In this document: piece after piece, positions 44,217 through 54,022 of the stretch | Numbering within the stretch: position 1 is the stretch's first letter | Layout: every line of letters begins with the position of its first letter | From: G942493375 sp942493375 | GTDB taxonomy: Bacteria > Armatimonadota > UBA5829 | Direction: 5' to 3' | Assembly (NCBI GenBank): GCA_942493375.1 | Contig: OW818698.1 | Coordinates: forward strand, 806,001-870,000 | DNA length: 64,000 nucleotides | Made by a program: the position numbers and the translations under genes | Notes under the pieces: generated by a model | Told to the model about the DNA's origin: nothing | Seen by the model: the letters and a program-made list of their open reading frames with translations, nothing else | Database searches by the model: none

Positions 44217-44328
44217 CCCGCATCAACAGAATATGCTGTTCAAATATCTGAATGATGACTGTTCTAGCCATGTATGATATTGTATACTACTGCTACAAAC
44301 TCGTATCTACATCAATGGGGGATTCATA

Positions 44329-46206
44329 ATGGGGAATTGCCAGCGCATCGTTCGTCCAGTAGGTCTTATCATGTGCAGCTTGATTTGGTGCTGTTTAGTA
44401 TCGAATGTCGGATTTACGGCAGGTGTAGGACCTGGTGCCCGGATGTTTGTGACCAAGTGCATTCCAACCCATGGGAATCTAACCTTGGAAGATTTCCGGA
44501 AGCTGCGGGATGCCGGATTCACTGTGGCTGTGGATATGTGGAAGGAGGATCTTCGCACTTTCTGCGCCCGGGCATCGCAGATGGGACTGGATGTTGTCTC
44601 CTGGAATGGTGGTCTGCCTGCATCACCCGATGCACAAGAACAGTGGGTTGCTTCCTCCGGCAAAACTGTGGCTTATGCCCGTCCATGTTCTCCATATTCG
44701 TGGCAGAAGATTGGTGATGATCTGGTAAAGCAGGCAACTCTCTCTATTGATCAACCTAACCTCAAGGGAGCAGTACTCGACTTTGAAGTATATGACGAAA
44801 ACAGGGGGGAGTTACCAGGGTTCTCGGAGTCTTATGATGCTGAGACATTCAGGAGCTTTATGGAGTCCAAAGGCCTGGATATGCCTCCTATATCCGCGCC
44901 GGGAGACCGTTCCGCATTCTTGAAGAAGAGAGAGCTGGTAACGGAATATGTCCAATACAGCACCAATCTGCTGCTTCGGGAAGTGAGAAAAGCGCGGAGA
45001 AGGATCGATGAGGTGAATCCCGGATTCCAGGTGGGTGTATATGGATGGGGTGTTTTCCAGATCACTGTGCTGAGAGGTATGTCAACACCGCAGGCACCAT
45101 CACTCTTTATGGATGCGGAAACATATGGACGCACATCGTATGATGGCAAGTTCGCAGGTGGGTATAATGCCGACGAACCAGACCGGCGTGGACTCAGGCA
45201 CAATCTGATCGGCAATTACATGCGAGCAAAAGCTTCAAGGGAGATGGATTTCCCGGTTATCTCGCTGTCCGGACATTATCCACAAGCTTCCGGACCTGCT
45301 GATGGCACTCAATATAAGTTCACCGCAAGGGATACTTTCAACTCCGTCGCAGCTGCTGATGGCTACTGGGTGTGGACTGACTGGTACGTCCCAACCGGAT
45401 ATAAGGGCAACCAGCAGGACTGGACTGACGATATGATGGCGTACTGGGCTCAGGCGAACACTGCTCTGGACCGCGGGGATATGACATGGGCCAACCGACA
45501 GCCTATCCAGGTTCCGGACCCAAATGCCACCGTGCCGGATGAGATAATAACGCTCAGCGATACCATCCACTCAGGAGAAATTCATGTATGGGATCCTATC
45601 AGCGGTGAACGTCTCCGGCGATACGGCAAAGACAAAGGCGATCCCAATGTAGCTCTAACAGTGGGCCGAACCTTTGCAGGTATCTCTGATTCCCCGGTAA
45701 TCACTGTCAGCGCAAAAGGCGTCATGCGCATATACGAGGGGAATAAAGTCAAACTCGTAAAGTCCGTCCGCCTGTCAATCCCCGAAGGCAAAACAGCAGC
45801 GCGTATCGTTGTGAATGAGAATAACATCCTGATATATCCCTCAGATGGAGGCGCTGCGCTTGCATATGACGCTTCGGGCGCTTCAATCGATGCTTCGACT
45901 TCTGATGGGAAACTAATCGGTAGTTTTGTCGACGGGGAGGATACAGGATTGGATATTACGGGCTCCTGTGTGCGGTTATATGACATTGCTACAGGAAAGA
46001 ACACGAAGTTGATAGAGATCGGACACGGATTTCGGTCAATTGCTGTAGCGGATGTTGATACTGTTCCCGGTAAAGAGCTAATTACACTTAACGCCGGAAT
46101 CATCAAAACGTGGGACGGTCATGTCGGAGTAAAACTCCTGAGCTTCCCTGTCGGGCACGAAATGGTGTCGATGACTACCAGGAGTGGTGCAGCGACTATT
46201 CGATAA
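44329..46206 (+). CDS. Secreted glycosidase-like barrel fused to a C-terminal propeller-like domain
   Basis: 625 aa, hydrophobic signal region (LIMCSLIWCCLVSNVGFTAG) and GGGGGA 6 nt before the ATG. Residues about 35-395 look like a TIM barrel (LKGAVLDFEVYDENRGELPG, NPGFQVGVYGWGVFQ, FPVISLSGHYPQASG); from about 400 the sequence is a series of strand repeats (IHVWDPISGERLRRYGKDKG, VITVSAKGVMRIYEGN, IAVADVDTVPGKELITLN) like an FG-GAP/VCBS propeller. I do not recognise a CAZy family. It follows the acetylation operon by 112 nt and may have its own promoter. Confidence 0.65.
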   Translation: MGNCQRIVRPVGLIMCSLIWCCLVSNVGFTAGVGPGARMFVTKCIPTHGNLTLEDFRKLRDAGFTVAVDMWKEDLRTFCARASQMGLDVVSWNGGLPASPDAQEQWVASSGKTVAYARPCSPYSWQKIGDDLVKQATLSIDQPNLKGAVLDFEVYDENRGELPGFSESYDAETFRSFMESKGLDMPPISAPGDRSAFLKKRELVTEYVQYSTNLLLREVRKARRRIDEVNPGFQVGVYGWGVFQITVLRGMSTPQAPSLFMDAETYGRTSYDGKFAGGYNADEPDRRGLRHNLIGNYMRAKASREMDFPVISLSGHYPQASGPADGTQYKFTARDTFNSVAAADGYWVWTDWYVPTGYKGNQQDWTDDMMAYWAQANTALDRGDMTWANRQPIQVPDPNATVPDEIITLSDTIHSGEIHVWDPISGERLRRYGKDKGDPNVALTVGRTFAGISDSPVITVSAKGVMRIYEGNKVKLVKSVRLSIPEGKTAARIVVNENNILIYPSDGGAALAYDASGASIDASTSDGKLIGSFVDGEDTGLDITGSCVRLYDIATGKNTKLIEIGHGFRSIAVADVDTVPGKELITLNAGIIKTWDGHVGVKLLSFPVGHEMVSMTTRSGAATIR

Positions 46207-46377
46207 GAAACAGTGTTATTAACTCATCAGACTCAGCATGTCAATGACTACAGTATCACACTTGTCGTTTTTCGCCACATGTTTGTGCTTGCTTAATCAT
46301 GGGTATACATACCACCAATATTTTGTTCACCAATCGGGCGCTATACAAGGCTAAACTTCAGAAAGTCAGGTAGAAGA

Positions 46378-49300
46378 ATGGGAAACAGCATTCAGCATCG
46401 AGATGAACTGCTGGCTGATAGAGAAATGCTTGTGCAGATGCTTGGTGCGATGCCTGTAGCGTTTGTTTTGCACAGTCTGGACGGACGCATGATCTATATC
46501 AGCAAGGAATTTGAGAGATTACTCGGTTACACAATTGATGATATTCCTACAGTAGATGAATGGATGTCGTGTGCATATCCGGACAAACAATACCGGGAAT
46601 ATGTGAAACGCACCTGGCAAGATATCGCTGAACAGATAGTTAATAATAATGCAAAGCCCAAACCGCTGGAAATACTGGTAACCTGCAAGGATAGCTCACA
46701 GAAGTATATAGAATTCAATGCTGTGATTCTGGGCGAGAATTTTCTGTTATCGCTGGTAGATGTAACTGAACGCAGACTTCAGGAAGAAAGACTGCGCGAC
46801 AGTGAGACCCACTATAAAACCCTGGCCGAATCGGCATTTGAAGGCATAGTCATCTCTCGCGAAGGAATCATCACTGATACAAACGACCAGTATGCCGCTT
46901 TGCTTGAATGCACTCGAGAGGAGTTGATCGGAACGCGGATTATCGATCATGTAGTTCCTGAATACCACGAAGCAGTAATCCATGCCATAAAAACAAACAA
47001 ACATGAACCCTATGAATGTGTTTTACACAAGCCAAATGGCGAGTGTTTGGATGTGTTAGTCCGCGGCAAATCTGTGTTAATAGGTAATATCCCCTACCGG
47101 ATATCAGTAATACACGATTTAACCGAACAAAAAAGGGTAGAAAGAGAGATCATATCTGCAAACACAAGCCTTAAAACCCTGATAGATTCATCCCCACTTG
47201 CTATTGTCGTTTTTGATCTGAATAAGAATGTGACCTTGTGGAATCCCACGGCAGAACAGATTTACGGATGGACTGCTGACGAAGTAGTCGGGCATCCAGC
47301 TCCATATATCCCTGAAGAAAAAGCAGCAGAATACGATATGTTATGGCAGGAAGTTATGGATGAGTCAGTATCCGAAAATGTCGACTCATTCCGTATGAGA
47401 AAGGATGGGACCAGATTAAATGTCAGCATATTTGCTGTTCAGTTAAAAGATGGGCAAGGCAACACCACCGGAATCATTAGTATGAGTACGGATATAAGTA
47501 AGCGCGTAGTAGCTGAGGAAACACTCCGGTTTACTCAGTCTGTCGTTGACAATATGCAGGACACAGCAATCTGGATCGCGCCCGATGCACACCTGGTATA
47601 TGCAAATAAAGCTGCAACTGATTTACTGGGATATACAAATAAAGAGCTTCTTAACATGACGGTCCCGGATATTGATCCCGATTTCTCTGCAGAAACCTGG
47701 GTGCAACACTGGGAGGAAGTCCGCAATCAGCATACGATGATATTCGAGAGCAGCCTGCTGACCAGAGATTGCCGCACCATACCGGTCGAAATAAGGGCCA
47801 ATGTAGTAACCTTTGAGGATATAGAATACAACTGCGCGATTATCCGCGATATCACTGAACGCAAGAAGTCTGAGGAATCCCTACTGCAAAGTGAGCAAAA
47901 GTTCAGAGGACTGATCGAGAACGGCGTTGACATGATATCAGTGATTTCTCCGCAAGGAGTGTTTCAATATGCAAGCCCCGCGATCCTCAGAAAATCCGGC
48001 TATGACATTGATATGGTCATTGGTCACATGGCAAGCGAGTTTATCCATCCTGACGATATCAAACATGCCAGAGAAGCATTTCAAATATGTATAAGTAACC
48101 CGGGCGTTCCGGTCCCAATGGCCTATCGAATATTACGGAATGATGGCACCAGCATAACAATTGAGGGGCACACAACGAACATGCTGGATGTACCGGGAGT
48201 GAACGGTATGGTCGGGAATTATCATGATGTTACAGAGCGTAAAAAAGCTGAAGAAGCTCTATTGTTCAGTGAACAGAGATTTAGAGGGCTTATTGAGAAC
48301 AATATTGACATTGTCACGGTGATTGACAGTAATAGCATACTCACATATCTAAATCCACAGCGTGCCAAAATCGCAGGTTATGATATGGATGAGTTAGCCG
48401 GTCACAGTATAGCAGACTTTACACACCCGGACGACACTGTAAAGATTGCGGAACTATTGCAGAAATGCATGGAAAATCCTGGTGTTCCAATTGCAACAAC
48501 ACTGCGATTAAAGAGTAAAGACGGCTCATACTGGATAAATGAGGGCTATATCACAAACCTGTTGGATGTTCCGGGGATAAAGGGAATAGTTGGAAACTTC
48601 CGCGATATCACCGAACGGAAACGCGCCGAAAAGGATTTGGAGGAGAGTGAAACACGTTACAAGACGCTGGCGGATGCAGTTTCTGAAAGTGTATCTATCA
48701 CTTATAACGGGATATATGTCGATGTTAACGACCAATATGTTACGCTACTGGGATATACCAGAGAGGAATTAATTGGCACTCCTGCTATAAATCATGTTGC
48801 TCCGGAATCGCGTGATATGGTATCCGAGCGAGCAATTGCAAACAGGACTGATCCCTGTGAATGTTTATTAATTAATTCACGTGGGGAGCGTGTGGAAGTA
48901 GAGATTCACGGAAAGACACTACAAAAAGGAGACACCGAATATCGTATAGCCATCATCCGCGACTTAACTGAGCAGAAGAGGGTTGAAAGAGAACTCAGGT
49001 CAGCAAACGAAGAGTTCCGTATCCTCAACAGATTAATTTCCGAGACCACAGCTCTCGCAGATCCCGAATCTATTCTTGACCTGGCTGTAGATGAGGCACT
49101 CAGGATCGCAGGGCTCGAAGGAGGGACGATTTGCCTTGTCCGTCCGGATGATGTTCTCGAACTGGCTGCGCACAGAGCTACATCGCAAGAGACCATTGAT
49201 GACATAAATACTGGCAATATCAAGGTTGGTGAATGCCTCTGCGGAATGTGTGCAAAGACAGGCGAACCTCTGATTCTATCGAGTAAAGAAGAGATCATTG

Positions 49301-50244
49301 ATTTCGCTACAAGAGAGGTTCAGAGACAGGAAAACATAACATTCCATGCAGCATTCCCTTTGGTAGTGGAATCGAGATCAATAGGCGTGCTCTGCGTGTT
49401 CACCAGGACTGATAAGAGACCCACCGAGCGCAGTCTCAAACTACTGGAGACAATGACCAAGCAGATTGCTCTGGCCATAGATCGAGCAAGATTGTTTGCA
49501 GAGGTAAAGAGTAACGCCGAAGAACTGGAACAGCGTGTAAAAGACAGGACCATCCAGCTTGAAGATCTCAACAAGGAACTTGAAGCGTTCAGCTACACAG
49601 TCTCCCATGACCTCCGCACCCCGCTGCGAGCTATAAATGGTTTCACCGAGGCTATGCTTCAGGACTATGAAGATACTCTGGATACAACCGCCACAAAGTA
49701 CCTGAACCGCATTAAATCTGCATCAATAAGAATGGGAATCCTCATTGATGACATCCTCAGACTATCCAGAATCAATCGGATGGAAATGAAGTGGAATAGC
49801 ATAAACCTGAGCAAAACAGTGGAGTCCGTTGCCAATGAACTTGCAGAAAGCCAACCCGACCGCAGAGTAGAATTCGTGATCAAACCGAATGTGATAGTAA
49901 ATGCAGACGCAAATCTTATAAAGATCGCCATGGAAAACCTCATTGGTAATGCATGGAAATTCACCAGCAAAACCGACTCCACACGCATCGAATTTGGAAC
50001 CGTTCGAAATGCAGACCAGCAAATATACTTCATAAAAGACAACGGAGCTGGCTTCGATCAGTCCTATGCCGATAAACTGTTCATAGTATTCCAGAGATTA
50101 GTAACAGACACAGAATTCCCAGGCACCGGCATAGGCCTGGCTACAGTAAAACGTATTATGCAAAGACACAATGGAGACATCTGGGCAGAAGGTGAAGTTG
50201 GTGCAGGTGCGGTGTTTTATTTTACGCTGGAGAGTTGCATGTAG
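46378..50244 (+). CDS. Soluble hybrid sensor kinase: seven PAS domains, GAF, HisKA, HATPase
   Basis: 1288 aa, no membrane helix or receiver domain. PAS units at about residues 15-130, 140-255, 262-380, 385-505, 508-625, 628-750 and 757-870; the second and seventh share TREELIGT, and the fifth and sixth share HPDDI/HPDDT, so some arose by duplication. GAF at about 885-1040, with Cys-bearing GECLCGMCAKTGEPL that could hold a ligand or redox centre. HisKA with SHDLRTPLRAINGF (phospho-acceptor His1077) and HATPase with ENLIGNAWKFTS, DNGAGFDQ, GTGIGLATVKRIM. It is most like light- or redox-sensing cytoplasmic kinases. No response regulator gene is adjacent. Confidence 0.93.
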   Translation: MGNSIQHRDELLADREMLVQMLGAMPVAFVLHSLDGRMIYISKEFERLLGYTIDDIPTVDEWMSCAYPDKQYREYVKRTWQDIAEQIVNNNAKPKPLEILVTCKDSSQKYIEFNAVILGENFLLSLVDVTERRLQEERLRDSETHYKTLAESAFEGIVISREGIITDTNDQYAALLECTREELIGTRIIDHVVPEYHEAVIHAIKTNKHEPYECVLHKPNGECLDVLVRGKSVLIGNIPYRISVIHDLTEQKRVEREIISANTSLKTLIDSSPLAIVVFDLNKNVTLWNPTAEQIYGWTADEVVGHPAPYIPEEKAAEYDMLWQEVMDESVSENVDSFRMRKDGTRLNVSIFAVQLKDGQGNTTGIISMSTDISKRVVAEETLRFTQSVVDNMQDTAIWIAPDAHLVYANKAATDLLGYTNKELLNMTVPDIDPDFSAETWVQHWEEVRNQHTMIFESSLLTRDCRTIPVEIRANVVTFEDIEYNCAIIRDITERKKSEESLLQSEQKFRGLIENGVDMISVISPQGVFQYASPAILRKSGYDIDMVIGHMASEFIHPDDIKHAREAFQICISNPGVPVPMAYRILRNDGTSITIEGHTTNMLDVPGVNGMVGNYHDVTERKKAEEALLFSEQRFRGLIENNIDIVTVIDSNSILTYLNPQRAKIAGYDMDELAGHSIADFTHPDDTVKIAELLQKCMENPGVPIATTLRLKSKDGSYWINEGYITNLLDVPGIKGIVGNFRDITERKRAEKDLEESETRYKTLADAVSESVSITYNGIYVDVNDQYVTLLGYTREELIGTPAINHVAPESRDMVSERAIANRTDPCECLLINSRGERVEVEIHGKTLQKGDTEYRIAIIRDLTEQKRVERELRSANEEFRILNRLISETTALADPESILDLAVDEALRIAGLEGGTICLVRPDDVLELAAHRATSQETIDDINTGNIKVGECLCGMCAKTGEPLILSSKEEIIDFATREVQRQENITFHAAFPLVVESRSIGVLCVFTRTDKRPTERSLKLLETMTKQIALAIDRARLFAEVKSNAEELEQRVKDRTIQLEDLNKELEAFSYTVSHDLRTPLRAINGFTEAMLQDYEDTLDTTATKYLNRIKSASIRMGILIDDILRLSRINRMEMKWNSINLSKTVESVANELAESQPDRRVEFVIKPNVIVNADANLIKIAMENLIGNAWKFTSKTDSTRIEFGTVRNADQQIYFIKDNGAGFDQSYADKLFIVFQRLVTDTEFPGTGIGLATVKRIMQRHNGDIWAEGEVGAGAVFYFTLESCM

Positions 50245-50273
50245 GAGTAACTGTATACTATTCCAACGGATCT

Positions 50274-50308
50274 TCATCGGCAGTCGTGTTAAATTCGACT
50301 GCCGATGA
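50274..50308. terminator. 13-bp perfect hairpin between convergent genes
   Basis: TCATCGGCAGTCG (50274-50286) and CGACTGCCGATGA (50296-50308) pair perfectly around a 9-nt loop (TGTTAAATT), between the kinase and the minus-strand glycosidase gene. It probably terminates both. Confidence 0.7.
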
Positions 50309-50319
50309 CATAGATAATA

Positions 50320-51561
50320 CTAGCGAAGCTTCAACAGGCAAGCATCTCCAACACGAAGATTAACACTGGCTTTGCCGTTCTGCAATATCAATTCATCCAA
50401 AGCACCGTTGGTTTGGTTTAATACTTTTACGGATGATATTGACTGGGCAAAACTTAACTTGACCACTGCATCCTTCTTCAGGCCGCGGTTGACTATAATT
50501 GCCCATTTTGAGCGGTCTTTATGTTTGAATAATCCGATCACAAGCGGCACTTTATTCTCAACCTGCACTGGTGACTTTGAATCGAGTGGTTTGCACTGTG
50601 GCAACAGTTTACCGGTGTGATAAACGGCGGTCGAGGTCAATTTGCCAAGCACTGGTGCCATCATCTTCAGGCCCAGGTTGACCCGCTTGATCTGATCGTA
50701 GTGTTCGGTCTTCTTGCCATCCCATGTGATAGCTCCCGGACTACCCCAGAAATCCCCTGGAGGGGTCCAATATGTAAAATACTGTACAGCTTTCACACCA
50801 TATGCCAGGGCGGTATTTACCTGCCAGCGAATCTCTGCTTCGGTAGGGCTCCTCAGCGCACCTACAGGGGTAATCAGAGCATAACACCATACAGGCAGCT
50901 TATGCTTTAATCCCTGCCTGCGGATGATCTCGAAGTTCTCGAAATAGGCTGCTTCGGCAATGTGGTCCTTGAAAATCGCGTAGTGGTCGAACGAGAGCAT
51001 TTTTGGCTTCACAATACTGCAGTACGTGTCAACATAACCTTCATATCCACCAGGCCCAAAAGCCTCAGCTGATGCGTAATTCGGCAGGAGGTTGGCACTG
51101 ATGGGGTGATCCGGGTCTTTTTGACTGAAACTGGAAACGACCCTGGCAACCCAGAAGAACGAGAATATCCAGGGTTCATCGAAACCGCTGTAGCCTGCCA
51201 GTGCCGGATATCCTTTATAATCCGCTACCACACCATCCACATCCGCATTCACGCCCTCAGCCAACTCTTCCGGTTTGCCCAGCACCAAACGCTGTATCCG
51301 TTGATCGCAAACCCAGTATTTCATGTTATGCTTAGCGCAGATATCCAGGATCTTCTTGTTTATCTCCACAGTCACAGCATAAAAATCCACAGGAGGAGGC
51401 GCATAGTTAAAGTTACACTCCGCAATCTCCGCATAACGAGCTTCAAGGTCCATATCCGTGCGCGGCCCACAACCCGGCATTATCATGAACTCATCAGCCC
51501 CAAACGCAGGCGTCACTGCAAACAGCAAAACAAGCAGAAGTAAAATCGAGTAAAGCGTCAT
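50320..51561 (-). CDS. Secreted barrel glycosidase-like protein, family uncertain
   Basis: 413 aa with signal peptide (LYSILLLLVLLFAVTPAFGA). A TIM-barrel fold is suggested by YAEIAECNFNYAPPP, YPALAGYSGFDEPWIFSF (FDEP, a likely acid/base Glu) and VKAVQYFTYWTPPGDFW; a C-terminal beta domain follows (WAIIVNRGLKKDAVVKLSF, LKVGDACLLKLR-like ending). Resembles the broad GH5/GH39/GH42-like clan A group without a firm family. GGAGATATCACAA precedes the ATG. Downstream hairpin at 50274-50308; upstream is the 96-bp triple repeat. Confidence 0.65.
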   Translation of the reverse strand: MTLYSILLLLVLLFAVTPAFGADEFMIMPGCGPRTDMDLEARYAEIAECNFNYAPPPVDFYAVTVEINKKILDICAKHNMKYWVCDQRIQRLVLGKPEELAEGVNADVDGVVADYKGYPALAGYSGFDEPWIFSFFWVARVVSSFSQKDPDHPISANLLPNYASAEAFGPGGYEGYVDTYCSIVKPKMLSFDHYAIFKDHIAEAAYFENFEIIRRQGLKHKLPVWCYALITPVGALRSPTEAEIRWQVNTALAYGVKAVQYFTYWTPPGDFWGSPGAITWDGKKTEHYDQIKRVNLGLKMMAPVLGKLTSTAVYHTGKLLPQCKPLDSKSPVQVENKVPLVIGLFKHKDRSKWAIIVNRGLKKDAVVKLSFAQSISSVKVLNQTNGALDELILQNGKASVNLRVGDACLLKLR

Positions 51562-51613
51562 TTGTGATATCTCCAGTATTTTGGAAAGAGTTCAATTTAC
51601 TTTGAAATAACCT

Positions 51614-51901
51614 AAAGTCCGTTCGTGCTGAGTAGCGCAAAGCGCGTATCGAAGTATGAATGGACTTCAAATTCTCACAAAACTGAACTGTTACGTATTT
51701 TGAGAACCCAAAGTCCGTTCGTGCTGAGTAGCGCAAAGCGCGTATCGAAGTATGAATGGACTTCAAATTCTCACAAAACTGAACTGTTACGTATTTTGAG
51801 AACCCAAAGTCCGTTCGTGCTGAGTAGCGCAAAGCGCGTATCGAAGTATGAATGGACTTCAAATTCTCACAAAACTGAAATGTTACGTATTTTGAATGTT
51901 A
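51614..51901. repeat. 96-bp unit in three tandem copies, each containing a hairpin
   Basis: Copies begin at 51614, 51710 and 51806 and are nearly identical; the last diverges after the TTACGTATTTTGA. Because 96 is a multiple of 3 and the unit lacks stops, artificial open frames arise on both strands. Each unit contains GTCCGTTCGTGCT and, 23 nt later, AGTATGAATGGAC, which pair over 13 positions on the plus strand (three of them G-U in RNA), plus an inner GCGC-AAA-GCGC. No gene is supported here. Confidence 0.9.
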
Positions 51902-51967
51902 TATAATCGAGTATCCTTAACGGCAGCACTAATATACCACGAATCCGCTTAAATCCCGAACATTATA

Positions 51968-53995
51968 TCATTGTAACAGGATCATACGCATTCGCCATCC
52001 GGGAATTGGAAGAGTTACGGCATTTCCTTCGACCGACAGCACCTCACCAGTCAGCGCATCCGTTGCTGATTTGATGTGGCCAGTTGCTTTCTCTACTAAT
52101 TCCAATCGACAGGCAGAAAGGGGCACATCCGATAAGTTGCTGGCGATTATCAACATGCGCGGTTTGTCTCCTGATACCCGCTTATGCATATATACGCTTG
52201 CTTTTACCTTATCTGGATCGGTTTTTATCAGGTCAGAGTTTCGCCAGTATGGGAACCACTCCGCGCTGCTCACTCCAAACTTTGAGAGGGCATGCCTGAT
52301 GGCCCCGACTTTCTCCGGCCAGAGTGACCTTACCATTACACCGTGGATCAATGTAAATGACAGGGCTTTGTCTTCTGTCCAGTTCGGAGGCTGCGGATAG
52401 ACCAGGAAGTCCGCAGGCACACCGAAGTTCCGTCCCATGAACTCCGTCCTGAAACTCTCCAGCGGCAGCACCGTGGATGGGTCCTCCGACAACTCACCAG
52501 CCATGAACTGTTCACCATCCCAGTAACTGTCCACAAATGAAAGGCTGGAGGTGCCGCAGTAAGTGCTTAGATGTGCGTTGATAAGCTTGCCCTGACCGTG
52601 TAATTCTTCATACAGCTTCATAAGCTTCTCACGCACGGCAAATATAGGATAAGTCTCATGAAGAACGCCATCCGCTGAGCGGTATCCGCAGCCATGCTTT
52701 TCATTCGAACACGGCCAGGGCACTACGGTACCGTCCAGATAAACCCCATCAAAACGGTACTTCGAAACGACACCCAGCACTTCCTTAAGCCAACGGTCGG
52801 ACCACTTGCTCTTCAGGCAGGATATGTATGCTTCCTGAGGCGGGTCACGGTAGAGTTGAGGCAATATCTGTCCGGCAGGCAGCTTAAACAGCGCTTCATC
52901 AGACACTTCAGACCACTCCGGGGAAAGGGTGGACATACAATAACCGAAATAGGGTATGACCTTTACGCCAAGCTTGTGGCAATCCGACACCATTGACTTC
53001 ATTATAGGCACATCATCTTCGAACACACCCCAGTGGTTGTCTATAGGTGCCCATCTCTGGTCCAGTATCAGTGTATTGATGCCCTGCTCTATCCATCCGC
53101 TCAGCACCGGTTTCAGTGCAGTAGTGCGGTTTTGTTTGTAATCACTGTAGAAATCCCGGTTCACCGCTGCCATATCGAGATAGTCAGCCGGCCAGGCTTT
53201 TACCGGCGTTGCCTGCAATCCAAATGTATACGACACCGGCTGCGTTCCAGGAGACTCGTCCAACAGATGCAATCTCAGAACCGTTTTATCCTTATCTGCA
53301 ATGATCTCGATCGCCTTTTCCGGATCACCCAGCCGCCACTCCTGATCCGTTTCCGAACACCAAGACAACCCTCCATCCTCCCAGCCAACCCAGACATTTG
53401 CCTTAAATGGAAGAGTCTTAACCCCATCCCTCAATGCCTGACTGTTGGAACTACCAGCAAAACCACCAAACCGTATGGTAGGCCAATAGTGCAACAGTGT
53501 CGCATTCCGCCGCTCCAACGGTATCTCCAACCACAGACTTTTCAACCTCACAGCATCACCATTCTTCGGAATAAGAGTCATTTTAAACTTAACAAACCCA
53601 TCAAACTCCACTACAGCACACATATTAACCGTAACCACATCCGAAGTCTGCCACCCAACCAACGTAACCCCCCGATCCCCCCGCTCCAACACCCGAACCC
53701 CATGCTCCTTCCAAACAACATCCCCCGCTTCAGTCCGCCCAACAAGACGAACCGGGTCTGCAAGTATCTGGTTGCCTGCTGTTTTGATTTGTACAGGAAA
53801 AGGCACATCACCGAAATGATAGCTTCTGCCCCAGACATCGACATCCAGATCGTGCGTGGAGACTCCTTTAATCTTTACTGGGGTCCAGGGGTTGGGTACC
53901 GCTGCGGATACTGGTGGGGTGAATATGCAGATGGTGAGGAGAAGGGTTATGAACGTGATTAATGAATGATGGCTGGTGTTTTTCTTTGGTGGCAT
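51968..53995 (-). CDS. Secreted GH123-like/DUF6067-type glycosidase
   Basis: 675 aa, signal peptide (LITFITLLLTICIFTPPVSA) and GGAG 6 nt before the ATG. N-terminal DUF6067-like beta domain (GVRVLERGDRGVTLVGWQTS), then a barrel (NTLILDQRWAPIDNHWGVFE, HKLGVKVIPYFGYCMS, YRFDGVYLDGTVVPWP, FVDSYWDGEQFM) with several acidic candidates. It begins 27 nt after hsdR on the same strand and so may receive read-through from the restriction operon. Base composition changes abruptly inside the first third of the gene, with A/C-ending codons near the start and G/T-ending codons at about 53540-53740. Confidence 0.72.
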   Translation of the reverse strand: MPPKKNTSHHSLITFITLLLTICIFTPPVSAAVPNPWTPVKIKGVSTHDLDVDVWGRSYHFGDVPFPVQIKTAGNQILADPVRLVGRTEAGDVVWKEHGVRVLERGDRGVTLVGWQTSDVVTVNMCAVVEFDGFVKFKMTLIPKNGDAVRLKSLWLEIPLERRNATLLHYWPTIRFGGFAGSSNSQALRDGVKTLPFKANVWVGWEDGGLSWCSETDQEWRLGDPEKAIEIIADKDKTVLRLHLLDESPGTQPVSYTFGLQATPVKAWPADYLDMAAVNRDFYSDYKQNRTTALKPVLSGWIEQGINTLILDQRWAPIDNHWGVFEDDVPIMKSMVSDCHKLGVKVIPYFGYCMSTLSPEWSEVSDEALFKLPAGQILPQLYRDPPQEAYISCLKSKWSDRWLKEVLGVVSKYRFDGVYLDGTVVPWPCSNEKHGCGYRSADGVLHETYPIFAVREKLMKLYEELHGQGKLINAHLSTYCGTSSLSFVDSYWDGEQFMAGELSEDPSTVLPLESFRTEFMGRNFGVPADFLVYPQPPNWTEDKALSFTLIHGVMVRSLWPEKVGAIRHALSKFGVSSAEWFPYWRNSDLIKTDPDKVKASVYMHKRVSGDKPRMLIIASNLSDVPLSACRLELVEKATGHIKSATDALTGEVLSVEGNAVTLPIPGWRMRMILLQ

Positions 53996-54022
53996 TTGGA
54001 TCTCCAGGATTAGTTTCGTTAA

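Noticed and set aside
51494..51906. Open frames of 122 aa (minus) and 93 aa (plus) over the 96-bp repeat
   Set aside because: The period is divisible by 3 and lacks stops, so the repeat itself creates the frames; the peptides are exact repeats without a motif or ribosome site.
53033..53962. 309-aa plus-strand open frame
   Set aside because: Antisense to the GH123-like gene; composition skew explains the absence of stops, and no start signal or homology is seen.
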